From NCBI RefSeq assembly GCF_900094805.1, contig NZ_FMAT01000002.1, positions 1 through 64,000 of the forward strand: 64,000 nucleotides of DNA. The letters are read 5' to 3'. Both the position numbers and the translations under genes were made by a program. This document shows, in pieces, positions 10,247 through 20,500 of this stretch (its first letter is position 1; the number at the start of each line of letters is the position of its first letter). The DNA comes from Arthrobacter sp. NIO-1057. Lineage in GTDB: Bacteria > Actinomycetota > Actinomycetes > Actinomycetales > Micrococcaceae. The notes below the pieces were generated by a model, which was given only the letters and a program-made list of their open reading frames with translations, searched no databases and was not told the origin of the DNA.

Positions 10247-10750
10247 CTAGCGCGGTTCGGCCAATTGCAGGAAGCGGGCGGCGACTTCTGCGCCGCCGTC
10301 CACCTGGCGGGTGGTGACCATGATGGTGTCATCCCCCGCGATGCAGCCTAGGATCGAGGGCATCTGCGAGTGGTCGATGGCCAGAGCCAGCAGGTTCGCC
10401 GCGCCCGGCGGGGTACGCAGCACCACGATATTCCCGGAGGCTTCGGCGGTGACCAGCTGTTCGGCACAGATCTTCGCCAGTCGCGCGTCGAGCACTTCCT
10501 GGGTGATGGCGGTCTGCGGGGAGCGGTCCCCGCCTTCCTGGCGCACCGCGTAGATCAGCTGACCGGAATGGTCGCGGATGCGCACCGCGCCAATTTCCAC
10601 CAGGTCCCGAGAGAGCGTGGCCTGGGTGACTTCAAGACCGTCGTCTTTGAGCAACCCGAGCAGCTCGGCCTGGGACTTGACGGAGTTGTTTCCCAAAAAG
10701 GCGCGGATGCGGGCCTGCCGGGCGGTTTTGGTACTTGGCTGGCTGGACAT
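10247..10750 (-). CDS. argR: Arginine repressor
   Basis: Hexameric arginine-responsive regulator of the arginine genes. The N-terminal winged-helix region (residues 8-75) contains TQATLSRDLVEIGAVRIR, the recognition helix region of ArgR. The C-terminal domain has the oligomerisation/arginine-binding GCIAGDDTIMV motif. The 167-residue length is normal. The ATG lies 1 nt after the argF stop, so translation is probably coupled. It is the last gene of the operon it should repress. The two composite operators in the window are its likely targets. Confidence 0.96.
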   Translation of the reverse strand: MSSQPSTKTARQARIRAFLGNNSVKSQAELLGLLKDDGLEVTQATLSRDLVEIGAVRIRDHSGQLIYAVRQEGGDRSPQTAITQEVLDARLAKICAEQLVTAEASGNIVVLRTPPGAANLLALAIDHSQMPSILGCIAGDDTIMVTTRQVDGGAEVAARFLQLAEPR

Positions 10751-10751
10751 C

Positions 10752-11711
10752 TTAGAGCTCCACTCGCGGATCTTCGGCCAACCCCGAGGCGACCATCAGC
10801 CAGGTCATGATGGCTTTTTGGGCGTGCACGCGGTTTTCGGCCTCATCGAAGACCACCGACTGTGGCCCATCGATCACCTCGGCGTCGATTTCGTAGCCGC
10901 GGTAGGCCGGCAGGCAGTGCAGCACGATCGCGTCCTCCTTGGCCAGCTTCATCGCTTCGCTGGTGACCGAGTAGTCGGTGAACAGCTTCAGGCGTGCTTC
11001 CTTTTCATCTTCTTGCCCCATGGAGACCCAGGTGTCGGTGACTACCACGTCGGCATCCTTCAGCGCGGCGGTGGCATCGGTGGTGATGGTGACCGATCCC
11101 CCGGTGAGCTTCGCACGTTCCTGGGCGGCGGTGATGATCGAATCGGCGGGCAGGTAGCCTTCGGGGCCGGCAATGCGCACGTGCATTCCGGCGGTGACCC
11201 CGGCCAGCAGGTAGGAGTTGGCCATGTTATTCGCCGCGTCCCCCAGGTAGCTCATGGTCAACCCTTGCGTGGCCCCCTTGTGCTCGCGCACGGTGAGCAG
11301 ATCGGCGATCAACTGGCACGGGTGGTAGTCATCGGAGAGCGCGTTAATCACCGGCACCGATGAGTTCGCGGCCATCTCTTCGAGCCCGGACTGGGCGTAG
11401 GTGCGCCACACGATGGTGGAGACCATGCGTTCGAGCACCTTCGCGGAGTCGGCGATGGACTCCTTATGGCCCAGCTGGGATTCACCGGAGTTGATGACCA
11501 GCGGGGAGCCGCCCAGTTCGGCAATGCCGGCATGGAAGGAAACGCGGGTGCGGGTGGAAGTTTTGTCGAAGAAGACCGCGACGGTTTGCGGCCCGGCGAA
11601 GGGCTGGTAGCCGTATTTGTCGGCCTTCATCTTGGCGGCCAGATCGAGCACCTTGGACTGCTCGTCGGCGGTGAAATCCAGGTCGGTCAAAAAGTGGCGG
11701 GTAACGCTCAT
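10752..11711 (-). CDS. argF: Ornithine carbamoyltransferase
   Basis: Transfers carbamoyl from carbamoyl phosphate to ornithine to give citrulline. The carbamoyl-phosphate motif STRTR lies at residues 51-55 and the ornithine-site motif HCLPAYRG near residue 264. DTWVSMG is also present. Length is 319 residues. The ribosome binding site AAAGGAAC precedes the ATG. It lies 50 bp after argD and directly before argR. Confidence 0.97.
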   Translation of the reverse strand: MSVTRHFLTDLDFTADEQSKVLDLAAKMKADKYGYQPFAGPQTVAVFFDKTSTRTRVSFHAGIAELGGSPLVINSGESQLGHKESIADSAKVLERMVSTIVWRTYAQSGLEEMAANSSVPVINALSDDYHPCQLIADLLTVREHKGATQGLTMSYLGDAANNMANSYLLAGVTAGMHVRIAGPEGYLPADSIITAAQERAKLTGGSVTITTDATAALKDADVVVTDTWVSMGQEDEKEARLKLFTDYSVTSEAMKLAKEDAIVLHCLPAYRGYEIDAEVIDGPQSVVFDEAENRVHAQKAIMTWLMVASGLAEDPRVEL

Positions 11712-11762
11712 CGTGGGTGTTCCTTTTCGTACGTCACGGTCGCATTCGGTGGCCGCGAATTT

Positions 11763-13031
11763 TTAGGCGTTGGCGATCAGCTGTGGCAGGGCGGTGAGGA
11801 AAGTTTCCAGCTGCTCTTGGGTGATCACCAGTGGTGGGGCCAGGCGGATGGTGTTCTCGTCGGTGGCGTTGATGATGAACCCGGCATCCAGCGCCACCGA
11901 CACCAGCTTGGGCGCATTGGCTTCGGCCAGTTCAAAGGCCGTGAGCAGTCCTGCCCCGCGAACCTGGCTGATCCCGGGGATCTGTGAGAGCTGTTCGCGC
12001 AGCCAGGTCCCGTTGGTTTTCACCGCTTCGAGCAAGTTCTGGGATTCGATGGTGTGAATGACCGCAAGCCCGGCGGCGCAGGCCATCGGGTTGCCGCCAA
12101 AGGTGGTGCCGTGATCGCCGGGGGTCAATCGCGCACAGTTCTCTTCCCCGAAGACGATCATCGCGCCGATCGGGAAGCCACCGCCCAACCCCTTGGCCAG
12201 GGTCATCACATCGGGAATGACCGGGGTGGAGGCGAAGAAGGCGCCGGTGCGGCCCATGCCGGTTTGTACCTCGTCGAAGACCAGCAGGGCTCCGGCCTCA
12301 CGGGTGATCTCGCGGGCCGCCTGAAGGTACTGTGCCGAGAGCATTTTCACTCCGGCTTCGCCCTGGATCGGCTCGATGAACACGGCAGCAACGCTCTCAT
12401 CGACCGCAGCGCGCAGGGCTTCGATGTCCCCGGCCGGGATCCAGGTGACGTTTTCGGGCAGCGGGGCGAAGGGTGCGCGGTACTTTTCCTTATGCGTCAG
12501 GGACAGGGCGCCGAGGGTGCGGCCGTGGAAGGCCTGTTCTAGGGCGATCACCTTGGTGCGCGGTGCTTCAGGGGTACCGGTGTTGCGTCGAGTCAGCTTC
12601 AGTGCGGCCTCATTGGCTTCGGTGCCGGAGTTCGCGAAGAACACCTTGGAGCCGGTCGGGGCGCCGGAGATTTCGAGCAGTTTCTCGGCCAGGGCGATCT
12701 GGCTTGGGGAGGTGAAGAAGTTGGACACATGCCCCAAGGTCGCCAATTGGCTGGTGATCACACTGGTCAGCAACGGGTTGGCATGTCCCAGGGTGTTGAC
12801 CGCAATGCCGCCGAGCAGATCGAGGTACTGCTTACCGTCGGCATCCCACACATGGCAGCCTGCCCCTCGTACCAACACCCGCTGCGGGGTGCCAAAAACA
12901 CCGAGCAGGGACTGCTGGTAGCGCTGTGAGAGGGCCGATGAGGAAAGCTGGGAGAGCTCATGGACCTCGTCGCTGGCCAAATCGGCGGCCAGATCAGTGG
13001 TCTTGGGTGTGTGCGTCGCTGACTCGCTCAC
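11763..13031 (-). CDS. argD: Acetylornithine aminotransferase
   Basis: PLP-dependent class III aminotransferase converting N-acetylglutamate semialdehyde and glutamate to N-acetylornithine and 2-oxoglutarate. The PLP lysine is in [14 protein letters not shown], and the upstream [12 protein letters not shown] segment carries the cofactor aspartate. Length is 422 residues. The GTG start overlaps the argB stop (GTGA), indicating translational coupling. It may also serve as succinyldiaminopimelate aminotransferase, as in other bacteria, which cannot be decided here. Confidence 0.96.
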   Translation of the reverse strand: MSESATHTPKTTDLAADLASDEVHELSQLSSSALSQRYQQSLLGVFGTPQRVLVRGAGCHVWDADGKQYLDLLGGIAVNTLGHANPLLTSVITSQLATLGHVSNFFTSPSQIALAEKLLEISGAPTGSKVFFANSGTEANEAALKLTRRNTGTPEAPRTKVIALEQAFHGRTLGALSLTHKEKYRAPFAPLPENVTWIPAGDIEALRAAVDESVAAVFIEPIQGEAGVKMLSAQYLQAAREITREAGALLVFDEVQTGMGRTGAFFASTPVIPDVMTLAKGLGGGFPIGAMIVFGEENCARLTPGDHGTTFGGNPMACAAGLAVIHTIESQNLLEAVKTNGTWLREQLSQIPGISQVRGAGLLTAFELAEANAPKLVSVALDAGFIINATDENTIRLAPPLVITQEQLETFLTALPQLIANA

Positions 13032-13966
13032 TGGTTTTCCTTAAAGTTGTGATGGGAGGCCGGGAGCACCTGAGTGCCCACGCCGGCGGTGGTGAAGATT
13101 TCTAGCAGCATTGAATGCGGGGCTCGGCCATCAACGATGTGGGCTTGGCCCACGCCCTCGTCGACGGCTTTGAGGCACGCCCCCATTTTGGGGATCATGC
13201 CGGATTCGAGGCTGGGCAGCATTTCGCGCAGCTCGTCGTTGGTGATCGAACTAATCAGCGAGGACTTATCCGGCCACGCCGCGTACAGTCCCTCCACGTC
13301 GGTGAGGATCACCAATTTGGTGGCGCCCAGGGCACTGGCCAGGGCGGCCGCTGCGGTGTCGGCGTTAACGTTGAGCACCGCACCGGTGGGTTCGCCGGCT
13401 TCATCAAATTCCGGGGCGACCGTGGAGATCACCGGGATCATTCCGGCATCCACCAGCGAGTCCACCTGATCGGTGCGCACTCGGGTGACCTCGCCGACCA
13501 GACCCAAATCTACCGGGAGGCCATCGACGATGGTTCCGGTGCGTACCGCTTGCAAGGTAGCTCCATCTTCACCGGACATGCCCACCGAGTAGGGGCCGTG
13601 CGAGTTGATCAGGCCCACCAGGTCACGTTGCACTTGACCGGTGAGCACCATGCGGACCACGTCCATGGCTTCGGGTGTGGTCACGCGCAGTCCGCCACGG
13701 AATTCGGATTCGATCCCGAGGGTGTCGAGCATCTTATTAATCTGGGGTCCGCCGCCGTGCACGACCACCGGGTTGACCCCGGCGTGGCGCAGGAACACGA
13801 TGTCTTCGGCGAAGGCGCGACGCAGTTCATCGTTGACCATGGCGTTGCCACCGTATTTGATGACCATGGTGGTTCCGGCGAAACGCTGGATCCAGGGCAG
13901 TGCCTCGATGAGCGCTTCGGCTTTGGACTGGGCTGAATCCAGATTGGTGCGGATGCTTTGAGCCAT
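13028..13966 (-). CDS. argB: Acetylglutamate kinase
   Basis: Phosphorylates N-acetylglutamate, the usual arginine feedback-controlled step where argJ is present. The N-terminal VIKYGGNAM and [10 protein letters not shown] motifs and the [12 protein letters not shown]-site motif are intact. Length is 312 residues. AGGAAC precedes the ATG, which lies 11 nt after the argJ stop. The N-terminal extension before VIKYGG has the form seen in arginine-inhibited hexameric enzymes, so feedback inhibition is likely by family. Confidence 0.96.
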   Translation of the reverse strand: MAQSIRTNLDSAQSKAEALIEALPWIQRFAGTTMVIKYGGNAMVNDELRRAFAEDIVFLRHAGVNPVVVHGGGPQINKMLDTLGIESEFRGGLRVTTPEAMDVVRMVLTGQVQRDLVGLINSHGPYSVGMSGEDGATLQAVRTGTIVDGLPVDLGLVGEVTRVRTDQVDSLVDAGMIPVISTVAPEFDEAGEPTGAVLNVNADTAAAALASALGATKLVILTDVEGLYAAWPDKSSLISSITNDELREMLPSLESGMIPKMGACLKAVDEGVGQAHIVDGRAPHSMLLEIFTTAGVGTQVLPASHHNFKENQ

Positions 13967-13977
13967 GTGGATCGTTC

Positions 13978-15192
13978 CTAGCTGGAGTAGGCGGAGTTTT
14001 CGTGAACGTAGTCGTGGGTCAGGTCGTTGGTCAGCACCGTGGCTTCGGCCGTGCCGGCATTCAGATCGATCTCGATCGACACATTGCGTTCTTCGAGGCT
14101 GACCAGGTTGCGGTCCTCGCCGACCCCGCCGTTTTTGCAGACCATCACGCCGTTAATCGAGACGTTCAGCTCGTCTGGTTCGAAGGCCGCCTTGGTGGTG
14201 CCGACTTCGGAGAGCACCCGTCCCCAGTTCGGGTCCTTGCCGAAGACGGCGGTCTTGACCAGGTTGGAGCGCGAGACGGCCTTGGAGACTTCTAATGCGT
14301 CGGCCTCAGTCGCGGCATTGTAGGTGCGGATGGCGATCGTGTGATCGGCCCCTTCGGCGTCTTCGATCAGCTTCGCTGCCAGTTCGCAGCAGGCGTCGGT
14401 CAGCGCGGCAGTGAATTCAGCCATGTCAGGCGTGGTGCCCGAGGCGCCGGAGGCCAGGAGCAGCACGGTGTCGTTGGTGGACATGCAGCCATCGGAGTCG
14501 GCCCGGTCAAAGCTCATGGCGGTGGCAGCGCGCAGGGCGGTATCGGCCTGTTCACTGGTGAGTACCGCGTCGGTGGTCAACACCACGAGCATCGTGGCCA
14601 GGGCTGGGGCCAGCATGCCAGCCCCCTTGGCCATGCCGCCGATCGTGATCTGGGTGGAACCAGCCGGGCCCACGAGACGTGAGACCAGTTTTGGCACGGT
14701 GTCGGTGGTCATGATGCCGGCGGCTGCCTCATCGGAGGCACCCTGATCGGTAGCCAGGGCCGCGGCGGCAGCCTTAACCCCGGGCAACAACTTATCCATG
14801 GGCAGTTGTACGCCGATCAACCCGGTGGAGGCCACGGCCACATCTGACGCGGACAAGGATAGCAGCTCGGCGACGTATTCGGCACTGCGGTGGGTATTGC
14901 CAAAGCCTTCGGCGCCGGTGCAGGCATTGGCACCGCCGGAATTCAGCAGAACCGCGTCAATGCGGCCGTCGCCCAGCACCTGCTTGGACCAGTGCACCGG
15001 GGCTGCTGCCACACGATTGGAGGTGAAAACCCCGGCTGCGGTGAAGTTAGGGCCGTGGTTCTGGACCAAGACCACATCGTTTTTGCCGGTGGATTTCAGG
15101 CCAGCTGGGACCCCTGCGGCACTAAAACCGGCCGGAGCGGTCACTCCGGTGGCAGTGGCTGAGGGATGGGTATTGGTGTGGGCGAGGCTCAC
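13978..15192 (-). CDS. argJ: Bifunctional glutamate N-acetyltransferase / amino-acid N-acetyltransferase
   Basis: Recycles the acetyl group from N-acetylornithine to glutamate, and in bifunctional forms also uses acetyl-CoA. It is made as a precursor that cleaves itself before a threonine nucleophile. The site is visible in [18 protein letters not shown], with cleavage between A and TML. The conserved end segment [11 protein letters not shown] is complete. Length is 404 residues. The GTG start overlaps the argC stop by 4 nt. No argA is seen in the window, consistent with the cyclic pathway. Confidence 0.96.
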   Translation of the reverse strand: MSLAHTNTHPSATATGVTAPAGFSAAGVPAGLKSTGKNDVVLVQNHGPNFTAAGVFTSNRVAAAPVHWSKQVLGDGRIDAVLLNSGGANACTGAEGFGNTHRSAEYVAELLSLSASDVAVASTGLIGVQLPMDKLLPGVKAAAAALATDQGASDEAAAGIMTTDTVPKLVSRLVGPAGSTQITIGGMAKGAGMLAPALATMLVVLTTDAVLTSEQADTALRAATAMSFDRADSDGCMSTNDTVLLLASGASGTTPDMAEFTAALTDACCELAAKLIEDAEGADHTIAIRTYNAATEADALEVSKAVSRSNLVKTAVFGKDPNWGRVLSEVGTTKAAFEPDELNVSINGVMVCKNGGVGEDRNLVSLEERNVSIEIDLNAGTAEATVLTNDLTHDYVHENSAYSS

Positions 15193-16220
15193 GGTGCGAC
15201 TCCTTGCATGAGCAATCCGGTGTTTTCGGGCAGGCCCAGGGCAATATTCATGGACTGGACGGCGGCACCTGCGGTGCCCTTGGTGAGGTTATCCAAGGCA
15301 GCGGTGACGATCACGCGGTTGGCGTGGGTGTCGAAGGCTAGCTGCAGTTGGACGTGATTGGATCCTTGGACCGCACCGGTGGTGGGCCACTGGCCTTCGG
15401 GAAGTAGGTGCACAAATTCTTCGTTGGCGTAGGCCTGTTCCCAAGCGGTACGCAATTGGGTTTCGCTGACCCCGGCCTTAACCTTGGCGGTGGCGGTGGT
15501 CAGGATGCCACGGGGCATCGGGGCCAAGGTAGGGGTGAAGGAGACGGTCACTTCTTCACCTGCCAGCTTGGAGAAGCCCTGTTCCATTTCTGGAATGTGG
15601 CGGTGAATGCCGCCCACGCCGTAGGTGCTCATCGAGCCCATGACTTCGCTACCGAGCAGATTCGGCTTCAGTGACTTGCCTGCGCCGGAGGTTCCGGAGG
15701 CCGAGACGATCACAACATCATCGGATTCTAGTAAACCGGCGCCAAAACCTGGGGCGAGGGCCAGCTGTCCACCGGTGGGGTAACACCCTGGCACGGCCAC
15801 GCGTTTGGTTCCGACAAGTTTTTCGCGCTGTCCGGGAAGTTCGGGCAGTCCGTAGGGCCAGAAGCCGGCATGCTCGGATCCGTAGAACTTCTCCCAGGCG
15901 GCGGCCGATTCGAGGCGGTGATCAGCCCCCGCATCGATGACCAGGGTACTTTCTGGAAGGGCTGCGGCAACGGCGGCCGAGGCGCCGTGGGGTAGCGCCA
16001 AAAATACGACGTCGTGCCCGGCGAGGTTTTCTACCGTGGTATCAACTAGGACGCGGTCGGCGAGCGCGTGCAGGTGGGGTGCGATCGAACCAAGTCGTTG
16101 TCCGGCTTGAGAGTGCGCGGTGATGGCACCGATCTCTACTTCTGGATGGGCCGCAAGAATGCGAAGGACCTCGCCACCGGCATATCCGCTGGCGCCGGAG
16201 ACAGCTACTGAAATCGTCAT
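15189..16220 (-). CDS. argC: N-acetyl-gamma-glutamyl-phosphate reductase
   Basis: NADPH-dependent reduction of N-acetylglutamyl phosphate to the semialdehyde. The N-terminal nucleotide-binding GASGYAGGE and the catalytic cysteine in [11 protein letters not shown] are present. Length is 343 residues. First gene of argCJBDFR. There is no ribosome binding site before the ATG. A TAGAAT -10 box ends 6 nt upstream, so the mRNA probably starts at the start codon, and the ArgR operator lies immediately upstream of that box. Confidence 0.97.
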   Translation of the reverse strand: MTISVAVSGASGYAGGEVLRILAAHPEVEIGAITAHSQAGQRLGSIAPHLHALADRVLVDTTVENLAGHDVVFLALPHGASAAVAAALPESTLVIDAGADHRLESAAAWEKFYGSEHAGFWPYGLPELPGQREKLVGTKRVAVPGCYPTGGQLALAPGFGAGLLESDDVVIVSASGTSGAGKSLKPNLLGSEVMGSMSTYGVGGIHRHIPEMEQGFSKLAGEEVTVSFTPTLAPMPRGILTTATAKVKAGVSETQLRTAWEQAYANEEFVHLLPEGQWPTTGAVQGSNHVQLQLAFDTHANRVIVTAALDNLTKGTAGAAVQSMNIALGLPENTGLLMQGVAP

Positions 16221-16226
16221 GACCAG

Positions 16227-16232
16227 ATTCTA
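16227..16232 (-). promoter_or_regulatory. -10 box for argC (leaderless)
   Basis: TAGAAT on the minus strand, exactly 6 nt before the argC ATG and 7 nt downstream of the ArgR operator. Confidence 0.6.
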
Positions 16233-16239
16233 TCGCGAA

Positions 16240-16266
16240 TTATGCATGGACGCTAATAAATATTCA
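16240..16266 (-). promoter_or_regulatory. ArgR operator (two ARG-box halves) upstream of argC
   Basis: Plus-strand TTATGCA-N9-ATAAATATTCA, identical in both blocks and spacing to the site at argH. Its position over the -35 region of the argC promoter predicts repression of the whole operon. Confidence 0.75.
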
Positions 16267-16396
16267 TAAAATACTTCGTCACCTACCGCGACATCCGCAA
16301 AACCTACCCCCACCACACCAAGCAAAGTCCTAAACTGACCATAGAGACCGACCAAAAATCCCCCCGGGACACCGCGCATTTGAGGAGCACCACAGC

Positions 16397-17365
16397 ATGC
16401 AGCAACAAGCCATCGTGGTTAACGAGCCAACCGACGCCACTGGATTGCAGCAAACCCAAATCCCGGTTCCTACCCCGGGCGCCGGTGAGCTACTGATCAA
16501 GGTCGCAGCCACTGGCGTGAACTTTATTGAAACCTATCAGCGCAGTGGCGTGTACACCGTTGACTACCCCTTTGTCCCGGGCTCTGAATTCTCCGGCGTG
16601 GTAGAGCAAATCGGCGAAGGCGTACAAAACTTCGCGCTCGGCGACCGGGTTGCCACCGCCTCGGGCATCGCCGGGTATTCGCAATACGCTCTGGTCCCTG
16701 CGGATTTGACAGCCAAGGTCCCCGACGCAGTTGACCTACATATCGCTGCGGCACTGCCGCTACAGGGAATGACCGCGCACTACCTGGTCCACTCCAGCTA
16801 TATGGTCCACGAGGGCGATGTCATCCTCACCTATGCTGGCGCCGGCGGTGTGGGACTAATCCTCACCCAGCTGCTCAAGCTCAAGGGCGCCACCGTGATC
16901 ACCACCGCATCCACCCAGGAAAAGAAGGACCTGGCCAAGGCCGCTGGCGCCGACTACGTGGTGGACTATGACCAGGTCGCCGATACCGTCGACAAGGTCA
17001 CCGATGGCCAAGGTGTTCATGCGGTGTACGACGGGATCGGCAAGGACACCTTTGATACCTCGCTGGCAGCATTACGACGCCGTGGAACCTTGGTGCTCTT
17101 TGGCGGGGCCAGCGGTCAGGTCCCGGCCTTTGACCTACAACGCCTAAACGCCGGCGGATCCTTGACCGTCACTCGCCCCAAGCTCGCAGACTTCCTCACC
17201 TCACAGCAGGAGATGCACTGGCGCTTTGGCGACATGGTCGGCTGGGTGGCCACCGGCAAGATCGATGTACGCATCGGAGCCCGGTATCCGCTTTCTGAAG
17301 CGGGAGCTGCACACACGGCACTGGAATCGCGCGCGACCACCGGAAAGGTCATCTTGTTACCGTAA
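16397..17365 (+). CDS. qor: Zinc-independent quinone oxidoreductase (MDR family)
   Basis: A 322-residue medium-chain reductase of the zeta-crystallin/Qor type. The N-terminal GroES-like part contains GVNFIETYQRSGVY, and the Rossmann part has the NADPH motif AGAGGVG. The structural-zinc cysteines of alcohol dehydrogenases are absent. It likely transfers one or two electrons from NADPH to quinones. GAGGAG lies 9 nt before the ATG. It is divergent from argC and about 230 bp before the Pls gene in the same orientation, with a terminator between, so no operon link is implied. Confidence 0.9.
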   Translation: MQQQAIVVNEPTDATGLQQTQIPVPTPGAGELLIKVAATGVNFIETYQRSGVYTVDYPFVPGSEFSGVVEQIGEGVQNFALGDRVATASGIAGYSQYALVPADLTAKVPDAVDLHIAAALPLQGMTAHYLVHSSYMVHEGDVILTYAGAGGVGLILTQLLKLKGATVITTASTQEKKDLAKAAGADYVVDYDQVADTVDKVTDGQGVHAVYDGIGKDTFDTSLAALRRRGTLVLFGGASGQVPAFDLQRLNAGGSLTVTRPKLADFLTSQQEMHWRFGDMVGWVATGKIDVRIGARYPLSEAGAAHTALESRATTGKVILLP

Positions 17366-17377
17366 GTACCAGTTTTG

Positions 17378-17414
17378 AGCCCGGGGCACAATGTACCGTC
17401 AAATGTCCCGGGCT
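17378..17414 (+). terminator. Terminator hairpin after the quinone oxidoreductase gene
   Basis: 11-bp stem (17378-17388 with 17404-17414) built on AGCCCGGG/CCCGGGCT with one G-T pair. It starts 12 bp after the stop. The T-run is weak. Confidence 0.6.
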
Positions 17415-17597
17415 TGCTTCGTAGTAGAAGCGAAACCAATGAGACTTAGCTGACAGTTCAGCTTGATTACGCCATAACGCTTACCTAAATCGTATTAGAT
17501 AGTTGCTGGATCTTCGATCCACCCCTCCAGGATCCATTTCATTGTTGGAACGCTCTCCCCCAGTGTTCCGATTCCACTTAAGCAGTTAAATGAAGGG

Positions 17598-20500
17598 ATG
17601 GATCCGTTCATAATGAACAACGATCAAACTCCTGCGCCGGATCAAGAAATCTACGCCCCCCAGTTTCCTTCCGGTGCCCTAGCCCCGGCTCCCCGGACCC
17701 TCATCGACATCCTCCAGGCCACCGCACAACAACACCCTGATGCGCCGGCCATCGATGATGGCGAACGGACCGAGAGTTATGCCGAGCTACTTGATGAGGT
17801 CAAAGCCAAGGCCCTGCGCCTGCATGAGCAAGGCCTAGGAGCCGGTGACCGCATTGGTGTGCGTGTTGAATCGGGCACCCGCCACCTCTACGAATGGATC
17901 CTCGCGATCCTTTGGGTCGGCGCCGCCTACGTACCAGTAGATGCCGACGATCCGGACGAACGAGCCAAAACGGTCTTCACCGAGGCCGAGGTCGCCGGCA
18001 TCGTCAAAGGCACCGATACCATCGTGGTCAACGCCCAGAGACCCAAGCCTTTTGCTTCCCCTCGGCTACCCGGGCTTGAAGACGATGCCTGGATTATTTT
18101 CACTTCCGGTTCCACCGGCAAGCCTAAGGGTGTGGCCGTATCACACCGTTCGGCGGCAGCCTTCGTCGACGCCGAAGCGCAGATGTTCCTTCCTGCTGAC
18201 CCGCTGAACACCACCGACCGCGTGCTCGCCGGACTCTCGGTAGCCTTCGACGCTTCCTGTGAAGAAATGTGGATCGCCTGGCGTAATGGAGCCTGCCTGG
18301 TCCCGGCCCCGCGCGCCCTGGTTCGCAGCGGCATGGACCTAGGCCCTTGGCTAATTTCACGTTCGATCACCGCGGTCTCCACCGTCCCCACCTTGGCAGC
18401 CCTGTGGCCTGCTCAAGCATTGGATTCGGTACGTCTGCTGATTTTTGGTGGCGAAGCCTGCCCACCGGAACTGGCCGGACGTTTGGCCACCGACGGACGT
18501 GAAGTCTGGAACACCTACGGCCCGACCGAAGCCACGGTAGTAGCATGTGGCGCCACCATGGATGGCAGCCTGCCGGTACGCATCGGCCTGCCACTAGCCG
18601 GTTGGGATCTGGCGGTCGTCGACCCGCAGGGAATCCCTGTGGCCGAGGGCGAATCCGGTGAACTGATCATCGGCGGCGTAGGACTAGCTCGTTACCTTGA
18701 TCCGGAAAAGGACGCCGAAAAGTATGCGCCGATGCCCACCCTGGGCTGGGAACGCGCCTACCGCTCCGGCGACATGGTGGTCAACGACCCGCTGGGTCTG
18801 ATCTTCATCGGACGCGTGGATGACCAGGTGAAAATCGGTGGACGCCGCATCGAACTCGGCGAAATTGATGCGGCCCTGAATTCCTTGGTCTGTGTCTCCT
18901 CCGCCGCGGTGGCCGTGCGTGAAACCGCGACCGGCAACAAGATCCTCGTCGGTTACCTCCAAGCACCCGAGGACTATGATCTTTCTGCGGCCCGCACCGC
19001 ACTGCTCGAAGATTTGCCAGCACCCATGGTGCCCATCCTGGCGGTCATGGATCACCTGCCGATGAAAACCAGTGGCAAGGTCGACCGCAACGCCTTGCCT
19101 TGGCCTTTGCCGGGAGCCGAAAGCAATGACTCTTCCGGGGAACTCCCACAGCTTGATGAAGTCGGTGAATTCATTGCCGAAGCCTGGCAAGGTGCTTTAG
19201 GTGCTTCGGTGTCCGGTTTTGATGCGGACTTCTTTGCTGCCGGTGGCGGATCGCTCTCGGCAGCCCAATTAGTCTCCGCGTTGCGCGTTCGCTACCCGGA
19301 TATGACGGTGGCAGAGCTCTATGACTACCCACGCTTTGGTGCCCTGGTGGAATACCTCGGCGGGCAACAGGTGAGCAGTGAACCGGTAGAACCACGCACC
19401 GTGCGTCGTACCAAACGCATGACGCAGCTGGCGCAGACTCTGGTCTCCTTCCCGCTCTTTATCCTTTCAGGCCTACGTTGGTTCACCTACCTACTCATCG
19501 GCCACGCAGCCCTTGTTGCCTTGGGAGTCTTTGAAGAAGCCCTATCCACCCCGTGGTACGTGATCGCCGGACTGTGGCTGGTCTTTGTCACGCCGATCGG
19601 ACGAATGGTCCTATCCATCGTGGCCAATAAGTTGTTGTTGCACGGCCTAACACCCGGCGTGTATCCGCGTTCCGGTTCGGTGCACCTGCGACTCTGGTTA
19701 GCGCAGCATGTCGCTGATGTGGTGGATCCAATTTCACTGTCCAGCGCACCACTTCTGCCGTGGTATGCCCGCATGCTCGGTGCGAAGATCGACAAGACCG
19801 CCACCTTGCACAGCCTGCCACCGGTGACCGGTATGCTCACCGTGGGTCCCGGCGCGACCATCGAACCCGAGGTCGATGTCAGTGGTTACTGGATCGACGG
19901 CGATAAGCTGCACGTTGGTGCCATCGAGGTCGGTGCCCACGCCTCCATCGGTGCACGCAGCACTTTGGTCCCCGGGGCAGTGATCGGCGCCCACACCATT
20001 GTCGATGCTGGTTCCGCCGTGTACGGCAGCACCCGCGATAATTCGCGCTATGCCGGTTCCCCGGCCACCCGTCAGTCCAAGGCCAAGCCAAAATGGCCAG
20101 AGGCCGTACCGGTCTACCGCAAGCTGCCACGTGTTCTGGCAGGTCTTGGTTCCATCGTATTGAATCTGTGGCAGTGGATCCCTGTGGTGCTGGCGTTCTT
20201 CGCCGTCACCCCGATTCTTCGCCCGGTACATTCACTGGCCGACATTGGTTGGCGTTTCATCCCTGCCGTCCTTCTGGCAGCACTCGTGTGGTTCCTGTCC
20301 AGCATGGTGCTGACCATCCTCATCGTGCGCCTGCTGTCCATCGGCTTGGTCGAAGGGTGGCACCCGGTCACCTCACGCGTGGGCTGGCAGGCATGGGCCA
20401 CCGAACGTGTCTTGGATACCGCCCGCGATCAGCTCTTCCCGCTTTATGCCTCGCTGTTCACCCCCATCTGGCTGCGTCTCTTGGGAGCCAAGGTGGGACG

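Noticed and set aside
13115-13936. Long open frame antisense to argB
   Set aside because: Gly/His/Val-rich composition typical of an antisense shadow in GC-rich DNA; argB on the other strand has all its motifs.
19734-20231. Open frames antisense to the Pls gene
   Set aside because: No recognisable domain, and the Pls frame is continuous and conserved through the region.
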